DNA of 64,000 nt from VXRD01 sp965242535 (lineage in GTDB: Bacteria; Latescibacterota; UBA2968). This document shows positions 18,301-25,618 of the stretch, piece after piece. A program made the translations under genes and the position numbers. Each line of letters opens with the position of its first letter. Within the stretch, counting starts at the first letter, position 1. The notes beneath the pieces are model-generated. The model had not been told where the DNA came from, made no database searches, and saw nothing but the letters and a program-made list of their open reading frames with translations. The stretch covers positions 434,001 through 498,000 of the forward strand of contig OZ251458.1 of the NCBI GenBank assembly GCA_965242535.1, given 5' to 3'.

Positions 18301-18547
18301 ACGCCTGCACTTCGTACACGCCCGGCAACACCTGAATGACGAAATATTCGCCATTGACATCGGCCGTCGCGCCGAGCCGCGTGCCTGCGATCACCACATT
18401 GGCGCCCGGCAGGGGTTCGCCTGTATTGGCGTCGGCGATGGTCCCCGCGATTTTACCCGTGGTGGTCTGTGCATCGGCTCGATGCGTCAGCCCAAACCCC
18501 AGGGCAATGGCGAGCAAAGCATAAAACCAAGCCTTAAACCTATTCAT
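15347..18547 (-). CDS. TonB-dependent receptor with carboxypeptidase-regulatory-like domain
   Basis: The protein has 1066 residues. The start at 18547 has AAGGAGGAG upstream; the frame runs on to 18682 without a site. A signal peptide ends at HRADA. Residues about 28-105 form a CarboxypepD_reg-like fold (GKIAGTIADANTGEPLPGAN), then a plug (LRDAFATQVGVDRDAWGLTI, YTMDGVGMKDN, then GGFSAEYGDVRSGVVNIVTR), then a long beta-barrel closing with TFGLRFSF. The lack of a SusD-like partner argues against a classic starch-type uptake system. It heads a three-gene minus-strand set with the secreted protein and the PorV-like protein. The substrate is unknown. Confidence 0.93.
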   Translation of the reverse strand: MNRFKAWFYALLAIALGFGLTHRADAQTTTGKIAGTIADANTGEPLPGANVVIAGTRLGATADVNGEYFVIQVLPGVYEVQASLVGYHTVSKTDVVVSVDRTSPVNFSLTESTVELSEITVVAERPPIELEVSYAQTIMKATEVREAPTGPRLRDAFATQVGVDRDAWGLTIRGASEEELLYTMDGVGMKDNRNNRPYSSFSKTNLAEVQILTGGFSAEYGDVRSGVVNIVTREPRQFTINADARYNPAGRKHFGPDVYSSDNWWDIGRFESDTPTQDRNGDGTPDFKGWTQEFADRGGAEGNWTAGIFDDPIQSVAQAKGIWAWQHRNFELNGNDGYNANAGDRESDYHYDVTVGTPIIRDKLSLMVTSQRERTAYAYDLSKTSYRDNMAQGKLTLTPTATTKLSLGYLRGWADGTKRGDFTGTFVRSQYEASLRFDDVQMFAPGSQNNQQTIGRNYFTMNWSHTLSPKTFYNLTARYGRTDWEATWQKPQARGIPLAAVYPDGRLEEFGDYAEEIANFKEGNEGVTPTSAVEQARAAGAVILDEAPVGWNYANRRNDILGIYRLRGGGGASRSADWSYIRETDLTFDITSQMTPHHQIKAGIQAHTFYLREFRGYVSTLPVRPDGWESDNPADIVATQTANLHNYYVKTPWYGGLFIQDRMEYRQIVVNAGLRLDFHRPDKWFDLVGQPHDEYLGSNATRLYENRRKVRAPTQWEWSPRFGVSHPTTATSKLYFNYGHFYQVPTTVELYRAQSGAGEPLENFGNPWVEMPQTVAYELGFEKSFAGTYLASGTVYFKDIDKELEPNTSYYTLNTTSRRTRWTTSGRIKDVRGYEIAFKKSRGQFFTGFISYDYRQERRRRIGWDRIYDQNTVTTPSRLLIELNANAANEQFKARPIWKLGLNFRTPLDYGAEGRMWKGGWEANLFFRREGGWWMNYNPTNDPALQNVLNVQWTDSNMADLRISKAFDTAGAPMLYLEIHNLFNFKNFNHHRDFDGEVWDYPSTNDDAKARAYMERLGWTVDSSGKLQEGSRPGSDVDLDNFQETRRPYLVYIDRRDITFGLRFSF

Positions 18548-18910
18548 AAAACTCCTCCTTAATGGTTGCTTCCCGATAGTGGGGAAGACGGGGGAAAGAT
18601 CTCTTGGCCCTTTCCCAAAGCCGATTTCTCTAGCTGCGTAGAGAGAAACTGCCAACGACAAAACACACGCGCTACACATCACCTCCTCTGTGGGTGGATG
18701 AGAATGCTGTCTTAAAATTATCGGGACCTAGCCCCGTTATTCGCTCCGCTCATCGTAGGCGACGCCTGTGAAAGAGACGAGGGCTTACGGGCTTTTTAAA
18801 AATAAAAAGTAAAGTTAGAAAGTCAAGGAAATATAAAATCATGTGATCGGCGTCAAAGTCGCGGTGTACAGATGTGACAGCAGTTCATCTCTTTATTTTT
18901 TCTTAAATGA
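18548..18910. other. Gap upstream of the TonB receptor
   Basis: I see no gene in these 363 bases. They should hold the promoter of the receptor operon, but no clear -35/-10 pair stands out. Near 18713 is a fragment AAATTATCGGGACCTAGCCC that matches an end of the second MITE family. The MITE copy B begins at about 18911. Confidence 0.5.
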
Positions 18911-19032
18911 AATGATACCAAATTTTGATATGCACAAATCAGCACCGACATGGCTCGCTTTTCTAAAGCGTTTGGTCCTATCACATCGTTGGTTGCCTTC
19001 GATGCCTTCGGCGACCTACTTTTTGTCAACAG

Positions 19033-20230
19033 CCATACTACGCGACAAAACTAAGAATCGGGTAAAAATCGCGCTTCTTTTAGGATTTTCAGACAGCGTT
19101 GGAACGTGCGTGCGTGGTCTTGGATATTCAAAAGGACATATTGTAGATAATCAAGTCCATACCGAAAGAGACTTTTCTCTTTCTCACCATGGTTTTTTAG
19201 TTTGAGCGGGGTGTGATGGGCGCGCTCTTCGCCCATGAGATGGGCCCAACACACGGCGAGGGTCAACAGGGCGATGAGTTTTTCGATGCGGTCGGCGTCG
19301 GTGAGATGGGTCTGTTCGAGATCAAAGCCTCGGCGTTTGAGGTTGGCAAAAAGGACTTCAATGCGCCATCGTTTTTTATAGGTCAAGAGTGCGTCAATGT
19401 CCGGTGTGTTGCTGCCGACCATCACCCAGTCATCGGGGCATCGGATGGCCGATAAATAGAGTGCCTGTCCATAGACGCGCCCGGGTTTTGGCAAGGTCAT
19501 TTGCTGATTCAAGGTCAGGTTGGCGAATCGTTTTTTCAACGGGATCGCTTTTTGTCCCGTTTCGAGGATCGCGTTTTCTTTGAGGCGAATGACAAAAGGC
19601 ATGTCGTTTTCGGTCAACCAGTTAAACCATTCTCGCCCGATAAATTCGCGGTCGGCCACCAAGGCGCGAATCTTACAGGGCTTGATGTGTTGACGGACCC
19701 GTTTCATGAGGGCTATGCGCTCTTGTGTGCTCGAGTTGCCCTTTTTGTGGAGCATCTTGAAGCAAATGGGAAACGCCATGTCTCGATAGAGGATGCCCAC
19801 GGTCAGGAGATTGATCGACACCTTACCCAATGACCACTGGGTCCGATCCATGGCGAGTATAAAATCCGATTTGACCGGTAAGAGATGCAGAATCAAGCCC
19901 GTTGCCCAATCTTCCGGCAACGTGAACTCGGCGAAAAAACGTTGGATTCTGCGGTAGTTGGATTTTGGCTTGACTTTGCCATTGAGCGCATTGGCCAGTT
20001 TGGTCAAATTGACGGTCGTCACCTTCATCAAGGCCAAGAGAAAGGCCGAGAGGAAGGTCACCCGGGCTTTGTGCCAAGGAAAATGCGCTTGCAGGATGGG
20101 GTATAGTTGCATAACTTGATCCGACATAGACCTGTGCTTTCCGAGAAGGGGTGAGGGTTTTTGCGGATAACTTAAATCTAACTCTTTTTCGGATTTTGCA
20201 CAGGTCTTTATTTTTTGTCGCGTAGTATGG
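19033..20230. mobile_element. IS4-type insertion sequence, complete
   Basis: The element is 1198 bases with perfect 18-base inverted ends, CCATACTACGCGACAAAA at 19033-19050 and its complement at 20213-20230. The flanking TCAACAG (19026-19032 and 20231-20237) is a 7-base target duplication, so both ends are exact. One intact transposase gene fills it. A truncated second copy lies at 56611-56857. Confidence 0.95.
19051..20127 (-). CDS. IS4 family transposase
   Basis: The enzyme has 358 residues and is read from the ATG at 20127; the open frame continues upstream into the MITE but leaves the element. DDE residues are visible in context: Asp in ILAMDRTQW, Asp in ALVADREFIG, and Glu in the YREK-like block RWRIEVLFANLKRRGFDLEQ. 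The gene ends one base inside the inverted repeat. It looks intact and therefore possibly active. It moves the surrounding element by cut-and-paste or a related route. Confidence 0.93.
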   Translation of the reverse strand: MSDQVMQLYPILQAHFPWHKARVTFLSAFLLALMKVTTVNLTKLANALNGKVKPKSNYRRIQRFFAEFTLPEDWATGLILHLLPVKSDFILAMDRTQWSLGKVSINLLTVGILYRDMAFPICFKMLHKKGNSSTQERIALMKRVRQHIKPCKIRALVADREFIGREWFNWLTENDMPFVIRLKENAILETGQKAIPLKKRFANLTLNQQMTLPKPGRVYGQALYLSAIRCPDDWVMVGSNTPDIDALLTYKKRWRIEVLFANLKRRGFDLEQTHLTDADRIEKLIALLTLAVCWAHLMGEERAHHTPLKLKNHGEKEKSLFRYGLDYLQYVLLNIQDHARTFQRCLKILKEARFLPDS

Positions 20231-20591
20231 TCAACAGCAACAAAAAGTAGGCGAGCGGGGTACAACTGCCCCAGCAGTTCAAAAATGCCGCTCTCATGCG
20301 CCGAGGGGCTAGGCACAGCGCAAATCGCTTTTGTAGCAGGACGACATGTGCCAGCCTGCCAAGTGGGTTGCAAAATGGATATTGGTTGCGAGACGGACTT
20401 GCGCGCTGTGCCCGATGGCTTTTGGTGATGGACTTTTGCGATGGCACGGTTGGCGATGGGTTATTTGATGTACGGCATCGCGTCCGGCACGCTCGTAAAA
20501 AATTGAAATCCCGAATTATTTATTTTTCGAAGTACCTATTTTTTCGGATCAAAGATGCTCCGCCATTTCGACGGATGGCCCGTAGCCGCCG

Positions 20592-23500
20592 TTACTTTGC
20601 GATGAGAAATATCGCATTCTTGCTCGCCTTTGTCCCCGCGTTCAAATCCGTTACGGCGACCTCCAACTCGTAGCGTCCCGCCTCGGATCCGCTGATGTCG
20701 ATCTCCAGATAGTTGTACTCCGCGTTTGTCGTGCCCACCTGCTCGTAGGAAATCGTCACCACCTTTTTTTGCTCGATGCCCAAAAGTCTGCCGACTGCGC
20801 GCAAGATCGTCACGGACAGGGGCTTGCCCTTGCGGGGCGAAATTTTGTAATCCATTTGATAGCGCGTTTGGCCCAACTCGTCAAATGTCAACCCATAGAC
20901 CTCGTAGTAAATCGTCACGGGTTGCCCGGGCAAATAGGTTTTGGAGGGCATGGGCACGACCCGGCGACCGCCCTTTGTTTTGATGCTCGCATCTTCTGTA
21001 ACCGAGCCGGCCAATTCGATATCGCTCAGTCCCAGCGCATCATCGGTATAGGCTTCCACCGCCACTTCGCGCGTGTACGCGCCGAGCAAATTGCGACTGC
21101 GGTCGCGCACTTCCACGCCGAGATGGTAGTTGCCCGGCGGCACATGGAGCGCGAGCTCGTCGATCAACAGCGCGCCGCGTCGCACCTCGGTAGCGTCCGA
21201 TAGGTATGGCAGGGCGGCGACCTTCCGATAAACAGGCGTCCAAGCGCTGTCAAACAGGGCGATGCCGCGTTCGACTTCGCCCTCGGTTCGCCCGGAATCG
21301 ACCAGCGCGCTCAACGGGATGCCCCAATAGACCTCCAAGCGCGTGTGGGGCGGTTTTCCGCGAAAATCCGCCGCATCGAAATGAAATGCCAACTCATTCG
21401 TCAAGGGGCGATAAATTTCGGGTTGTCGGCCCACGGCCCGCGCCACCACGCGGTCGGGCCTTTTCGCGGTCCATTGGCTTTGGTTGAAGGTCGATAACAC
21501 GCGGCCTTGTGGCATGTCGGGAAAATCGAACGCGCCGCGAGAATCCAAGGCCGCGAACACGACCTCGATGCCGCCTGCCACATCGGGGTAAATCCAGTAT
21601 TCCCATCGCGTTCCGCCGTCGATGGGAAAGATGGGAAAGCCCCGAATATTGGTCATGCCCGCATCGCGGTCGCGGTGGGAATCCTGCACATCGTCGTAAT
21701 AATTGCCGTCGTTGCGATCGGCGCCGCCGCCGAAAAACGTGCGGTTGGGATTCAATTCGTAGTCGATGGATTCAAAATCCGCGACGATCAAATCGCCTGC
21801 GTCTTCCCCCTGATATTGCACGTCCCGAGTCGAGGTCCGCAACCGGCCCATCCGCGCGATGATCTCTTTGTGCGCCTCGGGGGTCAAGCCCATCCACAGG
21901 CGTTCTTTCACCCGCACCACATCGGCGTCCGTCTCGTAGCGAATGTCGCCTGCGCGGCTTTTGTGCGCGGGTTCGCCGTAGCGAATGTAAATCTCCCCGC
22001 GCTTGTCCCACGGCTTTTGCCCGGTGGAAAAATGTCGCATCGCGTACAACACCCGGCGATAGTGCTCCACGAGTCGCTCGTTGCCCGGCGTGGCAGGCGT
22101 GGGGTCGCGCCGAGACCAGAACATCCGAACAAAATCCGCGTGCTGATCAAGCGGCAAGGCGTCGTAAGCCGCGGCCTCTTGCGGGGTCGCCACGGTGCGA
22201 ATGTCTCGCAAGCGCGTGCGCGTCTCGTCATCCACCGTGCGTAAGTACTCCGCCATCGCCTTCTGCGCTTCCCCGGTTTCGCCCATTCTTTGATACGCGC
22301 CCAACAGCAGGGGGAGGCATTCGTCGCGCAGTTCGGGCCGCGTGTCCATCAGGTCGCGCCACAAGTGCGTCGCCCGCGCCAGTTGCCCCCGTTTCAAATA
22401 GACGCGCGCGAGGTCGAATCGCGCCCGTGCGTGCATCGGAGTTATCGCGATCTGTCGGGTATAGGCTTTCTCGGCGGCCTGCACCTCGCCTTCGCGCTCG
22501 AATACGCGCCCGAGCAAATACGGCAACTCGGGGTGATTCGGATGGACTTCCACGGCCTCTTTCAAAGCGTCTGTTGCGCGTTGTTTGCCGCCGAGCAACC
22601 GGGCGATGGCGCGGTTGACCCGTGCGGTTTGATCGCCTGCCCGAAGCGCGAGGGCCTGATCAAATGCCGCGACGGCCTCGTCCCATCGCTTGCGTCCGAT
22701 GTGGGACAGCCCGATGCCATTGTACATTTCGGGCGATGCGCCGCCCATGTCTCGCGCGGCGCGAAACGCCTGCTCAGCATGAGGTACGTCGCCCGCAAAC
22801 AGATGGGCGTACCCCCGCGCGGTTCGGCCCATCAAATCGCTGCCATCTTCTTCGAGGAGGGCGTCGATCGCCTCCAAGGCGGCTTTCGCCATCGCCGGAT
22901 CGGGCGGCGCTTGTCGCGTTGCGTAGCGCGGATCGATGTATTTCGCCATTTCCCTTTGCCTGCCCATTGCCGCGAGGAGTGCCCCGTCCAAGTTGGGCGG
23001 CGCGCCAAAGCCGAGCAGGGGATTGCAATAGGCCCGCGCGATGAGCGGATTGCGATCCATCCAAAATCCGTGGAGAAACGCGGCCCGATCCGCCCGCCCC
23101 AATCCCGCATAAGTGGTTTCGATGTCCGCGCCTCCGAATCGCTTTAACAGCCGTCCCGCGATCTCCGCCTGCCGATCGCCAAAGCCCGATGCGGGCGCGA
23201 CCGCGTCGCCCATCACCTCGAATTTTCGGGCCGATGCAACGGTATCTCGTCCCGCGATCACGCGAACCCGCAGCGTGTATATCCCCGGCAACAAATCATC
23301 GGTGGGGATGCCCTCGGCGAACGCGACCTCGCCGCGATAGCCCGGGAACGCCCGCCGATCGCGCCAAATGCGATGCCCGTATCGGTCTTCCACTTGCATG
23401 GCGACGCGATGCTTTTGATAGCCTAGGTGATAAACCTCGAAATACACGTACAGGGGATTGCCCCTGCGATATTGCCGCGATGGGTTGGGCATCACTGCGC

Positions 23501-24056
23501 GGCCGCCTTTGCGGAATATCTCGCGCTTGCCCGCGCCCCATGGGGCGATCCCGGAAGACAAATACAAATCGCTCATGCCCACCACGCTCGGATCGTAATC
23601 GGGCACCTCGAGCGAAAACACCGCCAACCCCGACCGGTCGGCCTGCATATCGCTCAGGGTCAATTCCCCGCGGTAGCGCCCCGCCGGCAAGCGCACTTGC
23701 ACCATGTCGCGTACCATGCGGTCGGGATCGACGGTGGCCTCTACGGACTCGGCGGTCAGCCGGCTTTCCGCCGCCACTTCTCGCACGATCTCGCCATCGG
23801 CGTTCAAGACCCGCAACGAGGGCTTGTAGCGCGCGAGATAGGTCCCCGAGTCCCGTTGCACAAACGCGAACTGCGCCACCGGGAAGCGCAACGTGATCTC
23901 TTCAAACCCCTCGTTGCCACGATAGCGAAAGCTACACACGTCGATCTCAAAAGCCACCGCCCCCTCGCCACGCGGCGGCAGATCTGTCTCGCTGGCGCGG
24001 AGGTCACAAACACAAACCGCGACCAGCAAACCCAACAACACCGTCACAAAGCGCAT
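20592..24056 (-). CDS. GWxTD domain protein with TPR repeats, second copy
   Basis: The protein has 1154 residues if the ATG at 24056 is used (AAAGG eight bases upstream); an in-frame GTG at 24065 is the alternative. A signal peptide comes first, then beta-rich domains (to about 310), a TPR block (about 390-620; RARFDLARVYLKRGQLARAT is one unit), and the GWxTD block (QKPWDKRGEIYIRYGEPAHK, about 690). Three C-terminal beta-rich domains match in order those of the GWxTD protein at 7775-10705 (for example LSDIELAG and the PMPSKTYLPGQPVTIYYEVY segment). The canonical Gly-Trp is Pro-Trp here. Its role is unknown; it is probably periplasmic or surface-exposed. Confidence 0.85.
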   Translation of the reverse strand: MRFVTVLLGLLVAVCVCDLRASETDLPPRGEGAVAFEIDVCSFRYRGNEGFEEITLRFPVAQFAFVQRDSGTYLARYKPSLRVLNADGEIVREVAAESRLTAESVEATVDPDRMVRDMVQVRLPAGRYRGELTLSDMQADRSGLAVFSLEVPDYDPSVVGMSDLYLSSGIAPWGAGKREIFRKGGRAVMPNPSRQYRRGNPLYVYFEVYHLGYQKHRVAMQVEDRYGHRIWRDRRAFPGYRGEVAFAEGIPTDDLLPGIYTLRVRVIAGRDTVASARKFEVMGDAVAPASGFGDRQAEIAGRLLKRFGGADIETTYAGLGRADRAAFLHGFWMDRNPLIARAYCNPLLGFGAPPNLDGALLAAMGRQREMAKYIDPRYATRQAPPDPAMAKAALEAIDALLEEDGSDLMGRTARGYAHLFAGDVPHAEQAFRAARDMGGASPEMYNGIGLSHIGRKRWDEAVAAFDQALALRAGDQTARVNRAIARLLGGKQRATDALKEAVEVHPNHPELPYLLGRVFEREGEVQAAEKAYTRQIAITPMHARARFDLARVYLKRGQLARATHLWRDLMDTRPELRDECLPLLLGAYQRMGETGEAQKAMAEYLRTVDDETRTRLRDIRTVATPQEAAAYDALPLDQHADFVRMFWSRRDPTPATPGNERLVEHYRRVLYAMRHFSTGQKPWDKRGEIYIRYGEPAHKSRAGDIRYETDADVVRVKERLWMGLTPEAHKEIIARMGRLRTSTRDVQYQGEDAGDLIVADFESIDYELNPNRTFFGGGADRNDGNYYDDVQDSHRDRDAGMTNIRGFPIFPIDGGTRWEYWIYPDVAGGIEVVFAALDSRGAFDFPDMPQGRVLSTFNQSQWTAKRPDRVVARAVGRQPEIYRPLTNELAFHFDAADFRGKPPHTRLEVYWGIPLSALVDSGRTEGEVERGIALFDSAWTPVYRKVAALPYLSDATEVRRGALLIDELALHVPPGNYHLGVEVRDRSRNLLGAYTREVAVEAYTDDALGLSDIELAGSVTEDASIKTKGGRRVVPMPSKTYLPGQPVTIYYEVYGLTFDELGQTRYQMDYKISPRKGKPLSVTILRAVGRLLGIEQKKVVTISYEQVGTTNAEYNYLEIDISGSEAGRYELEVAVTDLNAGTKASKNAIFLIAK

Positions 24057-24211
24057 CGCATTCACCTTTCAGTGATGAATCAAAATCGCATCGCACAGGC
24101 ATAAAACACCACCTGCAAAAAATACGGGAAAAGGAACGCGACGACAACGATTAAGTAGCCATCCGTCATCCTCTAGCCCCGTGCGTTCCTCTCCTATCTG
24201 TACCAACTAAA

Positions 24212-24553
24212 TACTCCGTAAATTAAATGTTGATCCGCACCCATCCGCACCGACGTGGCTCGCTTTTCTAAGCCTTTGGTCCTACAGCATTGTTTGTTGC
24301 CTTCGATGCCTTCGGCGACCTACTTTTTTTCAACAGCAAAAAAAAGTAGGCAAAAAATGCCGCTCTCATGCGCCGAGGGGCTAGCACAGCGCAAAGCGCT
24401 TTTGTAATCGCACGACATGCGCCAGCCTGCCAAGGGGGTTGCAAAATGGATGTGGGTTGCGAGACGGACTTGCGCGCTGTGCCCGATGGCTTTCGTTGAT
24501 GGGCTTTTGCGATGGCACGGTTGGCGATGGCTTCTCTGAAGGACGGTGGAACG
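24212..24553. mobile_element. MITE copy C
   Basis: The left end keeps the terminal repeat (TACTCCGTAAATTAA) and the conserved GATCCGCAC. The internal hairpin is perfect (CCTACTTTTTTT / AAAAAAAGTAGG). The copy stops after CTTCTCTGAAGGACGGTGGA, without a right terminal repeat, and lacks the GAGCGGGGTACAACTG box found in most other copies. It lies upstream of the second GWxTD gene. Confidence 0.8.
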
Positions 24554-24634
24554 GCAAAGCGATCCCGATAGTGAATAAGTTGGTACAAATGCCACTGGGG
24601 GTTGTCCCTACAGTAGCGTTTGGAACGGGTTGAT

Positions 24635-24682
24635 GTAGGGATAGGCCCCGTGCCTGTCCTTTCAGCGGAACGTCAGTTACGC
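24635..24682. repeat. Extended REP hairpin repeat, left copy
   Basis: A GGACAGGC-type hairpin (variant GGATAGGC here) is followed by TCAGCGGAACGTCAGTTAC. The same 48-49 bases recur at 25619-25667. The two copies bracket about 0.9 kb holding a kinase fragment, a tRNA-like sequence and short repeats. Confidence 0.75.
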
Positions 24683-24764
24683 ACTCGCTCAAAGCCGCAA
24701 AAACAGCCATTGATACAACTGATAAAGGAACCCCTTCTCGCAACATATAAGGGGGATAGATCCC

Positions 24765-24902
24765 ATGAACAACGCACAACATCCCATCCATGCCCTGACA
24801 AACGGGTATCGCCTCCATGAATACGAACGGGTGCGCGTGCTCGGGTTTGGGGGATTCGGCATGACGTATTTGGGCTATGACCACAACTTGGACAAGCCCT
24901 GA
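24765..24902 (+). pseudogene. N-terminal fragment of a Ser/Thr protein kinase
   Basis: The fragment has 45 codons with a good start context (AAGGGGG about ten bases upstream of ATG). It reads as the start of a bacterial Hanks-type kinase: YRLHEYERVRVLGFGGFGMT, with the Gly-rich ATP loop, then YLGYDHNLDKP. The frame then stops at TGA exactly where the VAIK lysine segment should follow. No kinase sequence continues in any frame nearby, so it is a deletion remnant. Confidence 0.7.
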
Positions 24903-25054
24903 CCGCGATTCAGAGGCTGTCTGCGACTCTCGCAAAAAAGGATTGCCAAAGTGACGCAACGGGGTTATATATTTAGAAGTACTACCCGCGTACTGAAACT
25001 TAAAAAAACTTGACATAAAGCCATGCGCTGTGCATTTTCGGGTTGCCCTTATGG

Positions 25055-25150
25055 TGCGGTATAGAGCTCAGTGGTAGAGCAACGTCCCCAGTGCGGCAAC
25101 ATAAAGCTGGATCAGTGGCGTGGGTCGCGGGTTCGATTCCCGCTATCGCA
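25055..25150 (+). tRNA. tRNA-like sequence with interrupted anticodon loop
   Basis: The sequence folds as a tRNA cloverleaf. The acceptor stem is 25055-25061 with 25144-25150 (seven pairs, one G-T). The D-stem is GCTC 25066-25069 with GAGC 25077-25080. The T-arm is perfect: GCGGG, TTCGATT, CCCGC at 25127-25143. The anticodon stem is ACGTC 25082-25086 with GGCGT 25117-25121. The loop between is 30 bases instead of 7 and can form an inner CCAG/CTGG stem, so no anticodon can be read. The link before the D-stem is four bases, not two, and no CCA is encoded. TTGACA at 25010 may be a -35 box. The overall look is closest to tRNA-Gly. It is a pseudo-tRNA, a tRNA with a 23-base insertion, or a tRNA-like RNA. 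Confidence 0.4.
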
Positions 25151-25184
25151 TCACGGGGGCATCATTTTTTTTCGCATTTAGAAT

Positions 25185-25212
25185 TCCTACCCGCCTACTG
25201 GGGTATCGAAAC
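25185..25212. repeat. 28-base direct repeat, copy 1 (copy 2 at 25497-25524)
   Basis: The sequence TCCTACCCGCCTACTGGGGT, followed by ATYGAAAC, occurs here and at 25497-25524 with one mismatch. Both copies follow a run of eight T within a few bases. A shorter variant (TACTACCCGCGTACTGAAAC) lies at 24980. The copies bracket the small ORF at 25250, and the variant lies before the tRNA-like sequence. They may mark transcription-unit ends or an integration scar. Confidence 0.65.
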
Positions 25213-25249
25213 TTTTGTGTAGTGAATTAAGAGAAAGGGGGTGAGGGAC

Positions 25250-25372
25250 TTGAAGAAAGGATTGTATATGGTTTTGATGTGTGCAGTGCTTTGTGGCGGT
25301 GTACGGGTGACGTGTTGCTTGTCGCAGTCGCATCAGAGTACGGTCGAAAATGGAACGTGTGTCGCTTCATAG
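25250..25372 (+). CDS. Possible small exported peptide
   Basis: This is a 40-codon frame from TTG at 25250, preceded by AAAGGGGGTGAGGG. The N-terminus looks like a signal peptide (two Lys, then LYMVLMCAVLCGG). The mature part would be short and Cys-containing (VTCCLSQSHQSTVENGTCVA). A terminator follows at 25452. Part of the coding region lies in a 38-base repeat found again just downstream out of context. The length and rare start codon leave it doubtful. Confidence 0.3.
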   Translation: MKKGLYMVLMCAVLCGGVRVTCCLSQSHQSTVENGTCVAS

Positions 25373-25436
25373 GGAACGCGCCCCGATCCACCGCATCAAG
25401 TCGCATCAGAGTACGGTCGAAAATGGAACGTGTGTC
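25326..25436. repeat. Two 38-base direct repeats, period 73
   Basis: The sequence AGTCGCATCAGAGTACGGTC, continuing GAAAATGGAACGTGTGTC, is identical at 25326-25363 and 25399-25436. The 35 bases between them are unrelated. Two copies are too few for a CRISPR array. Confidence 0.8.
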
Positions 25437-25451
25437 CATAAGTAAGTATGT

Positions 25452-25491
25452 TTAGGGGTGTGTCTATTTTAGATCACCCCTAATTTTTTTT
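25452..25491 (+). terminator. Rho-independent terminator
   Basis: A stem AGGGGTG (25454-25460) with CACCCCT (25475-25481) is followed by AA and eight T. It would end any transcript of the small ORF or of the tRNA-like region upstream. Confidence 0.75.
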
Positions 25492-25527
25492 CGAAGTCCT
25501 ACCCGCCTACTGGGGTATTGAAACGCA

Positions 25528-25560
25528 AAAGGGGTTGTGTCTAAGCGACGCAACCCCTTT
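25528..25560 (+). terminator. Strong hairpin, possible terminator
   Basis: A ten-base perfect stem (AAAGGGGTTG with CAACCCCTTT) encloses a 13-base loop just after the second 28-base repeat. The T run after it is short, so termination is only possible. Confidence 0.45.
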
Positions 25561-25618
25561 ATTGCATTTGGAAGGATGACCATTGAAACGGATGATGGGC
25601 GGGCTATCGCCATCAGCC

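Larger units (their letters stand above)
18911..20535. mobile_element. MITE copy B, split by an IS4-type element
   Basis: The left part (18911-19032) and right part (20231-20535) join into one MITE of about 420 bases if the inserted element and one 7-base duplication are removed. The right part keeps the conserved TTATTTGATGTACGGCATC and a worn terminal repeat (TTATTTTTCGAAGTA). The join lies in the loop of the internal hairpin CCTACTTTTT / AAAAAGTAGG. Confidence 0.85.

Noticed and set aside
12734..18562. Very long plus-strand open frames (for example 852 and 696 codons) opposite the receptor operon
   Set aside because: They mirror the codon pattern of the minus-strand genes, have odd His/Arg/Gly-rich composition, no ribosome sites and no recognisable domains. 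The minus-strand proteins have clear families.
19051..20373. A 440-residue version of the IS4 transposase
   Set aside because: The extra N-terminal residues are encoded by the inverted repeat and the flanking MITE. The natural start is the ATG at 20127 inside the element.
25087..25116. Archaeal-type bulge-helix-bulge intron in the tRNA-like sequence
   Set aside because: An inner CCAG/CTGG helix exists, but the bulges are two and six bases rather than three and three, and the genome is bacterial.
25185..25524. Short direct repeats near 25 kb as a small CRISPR array
   Set aside because: Only two or three copies of each repeat are present, the spacing is irregular, and no cas gene is in the window.
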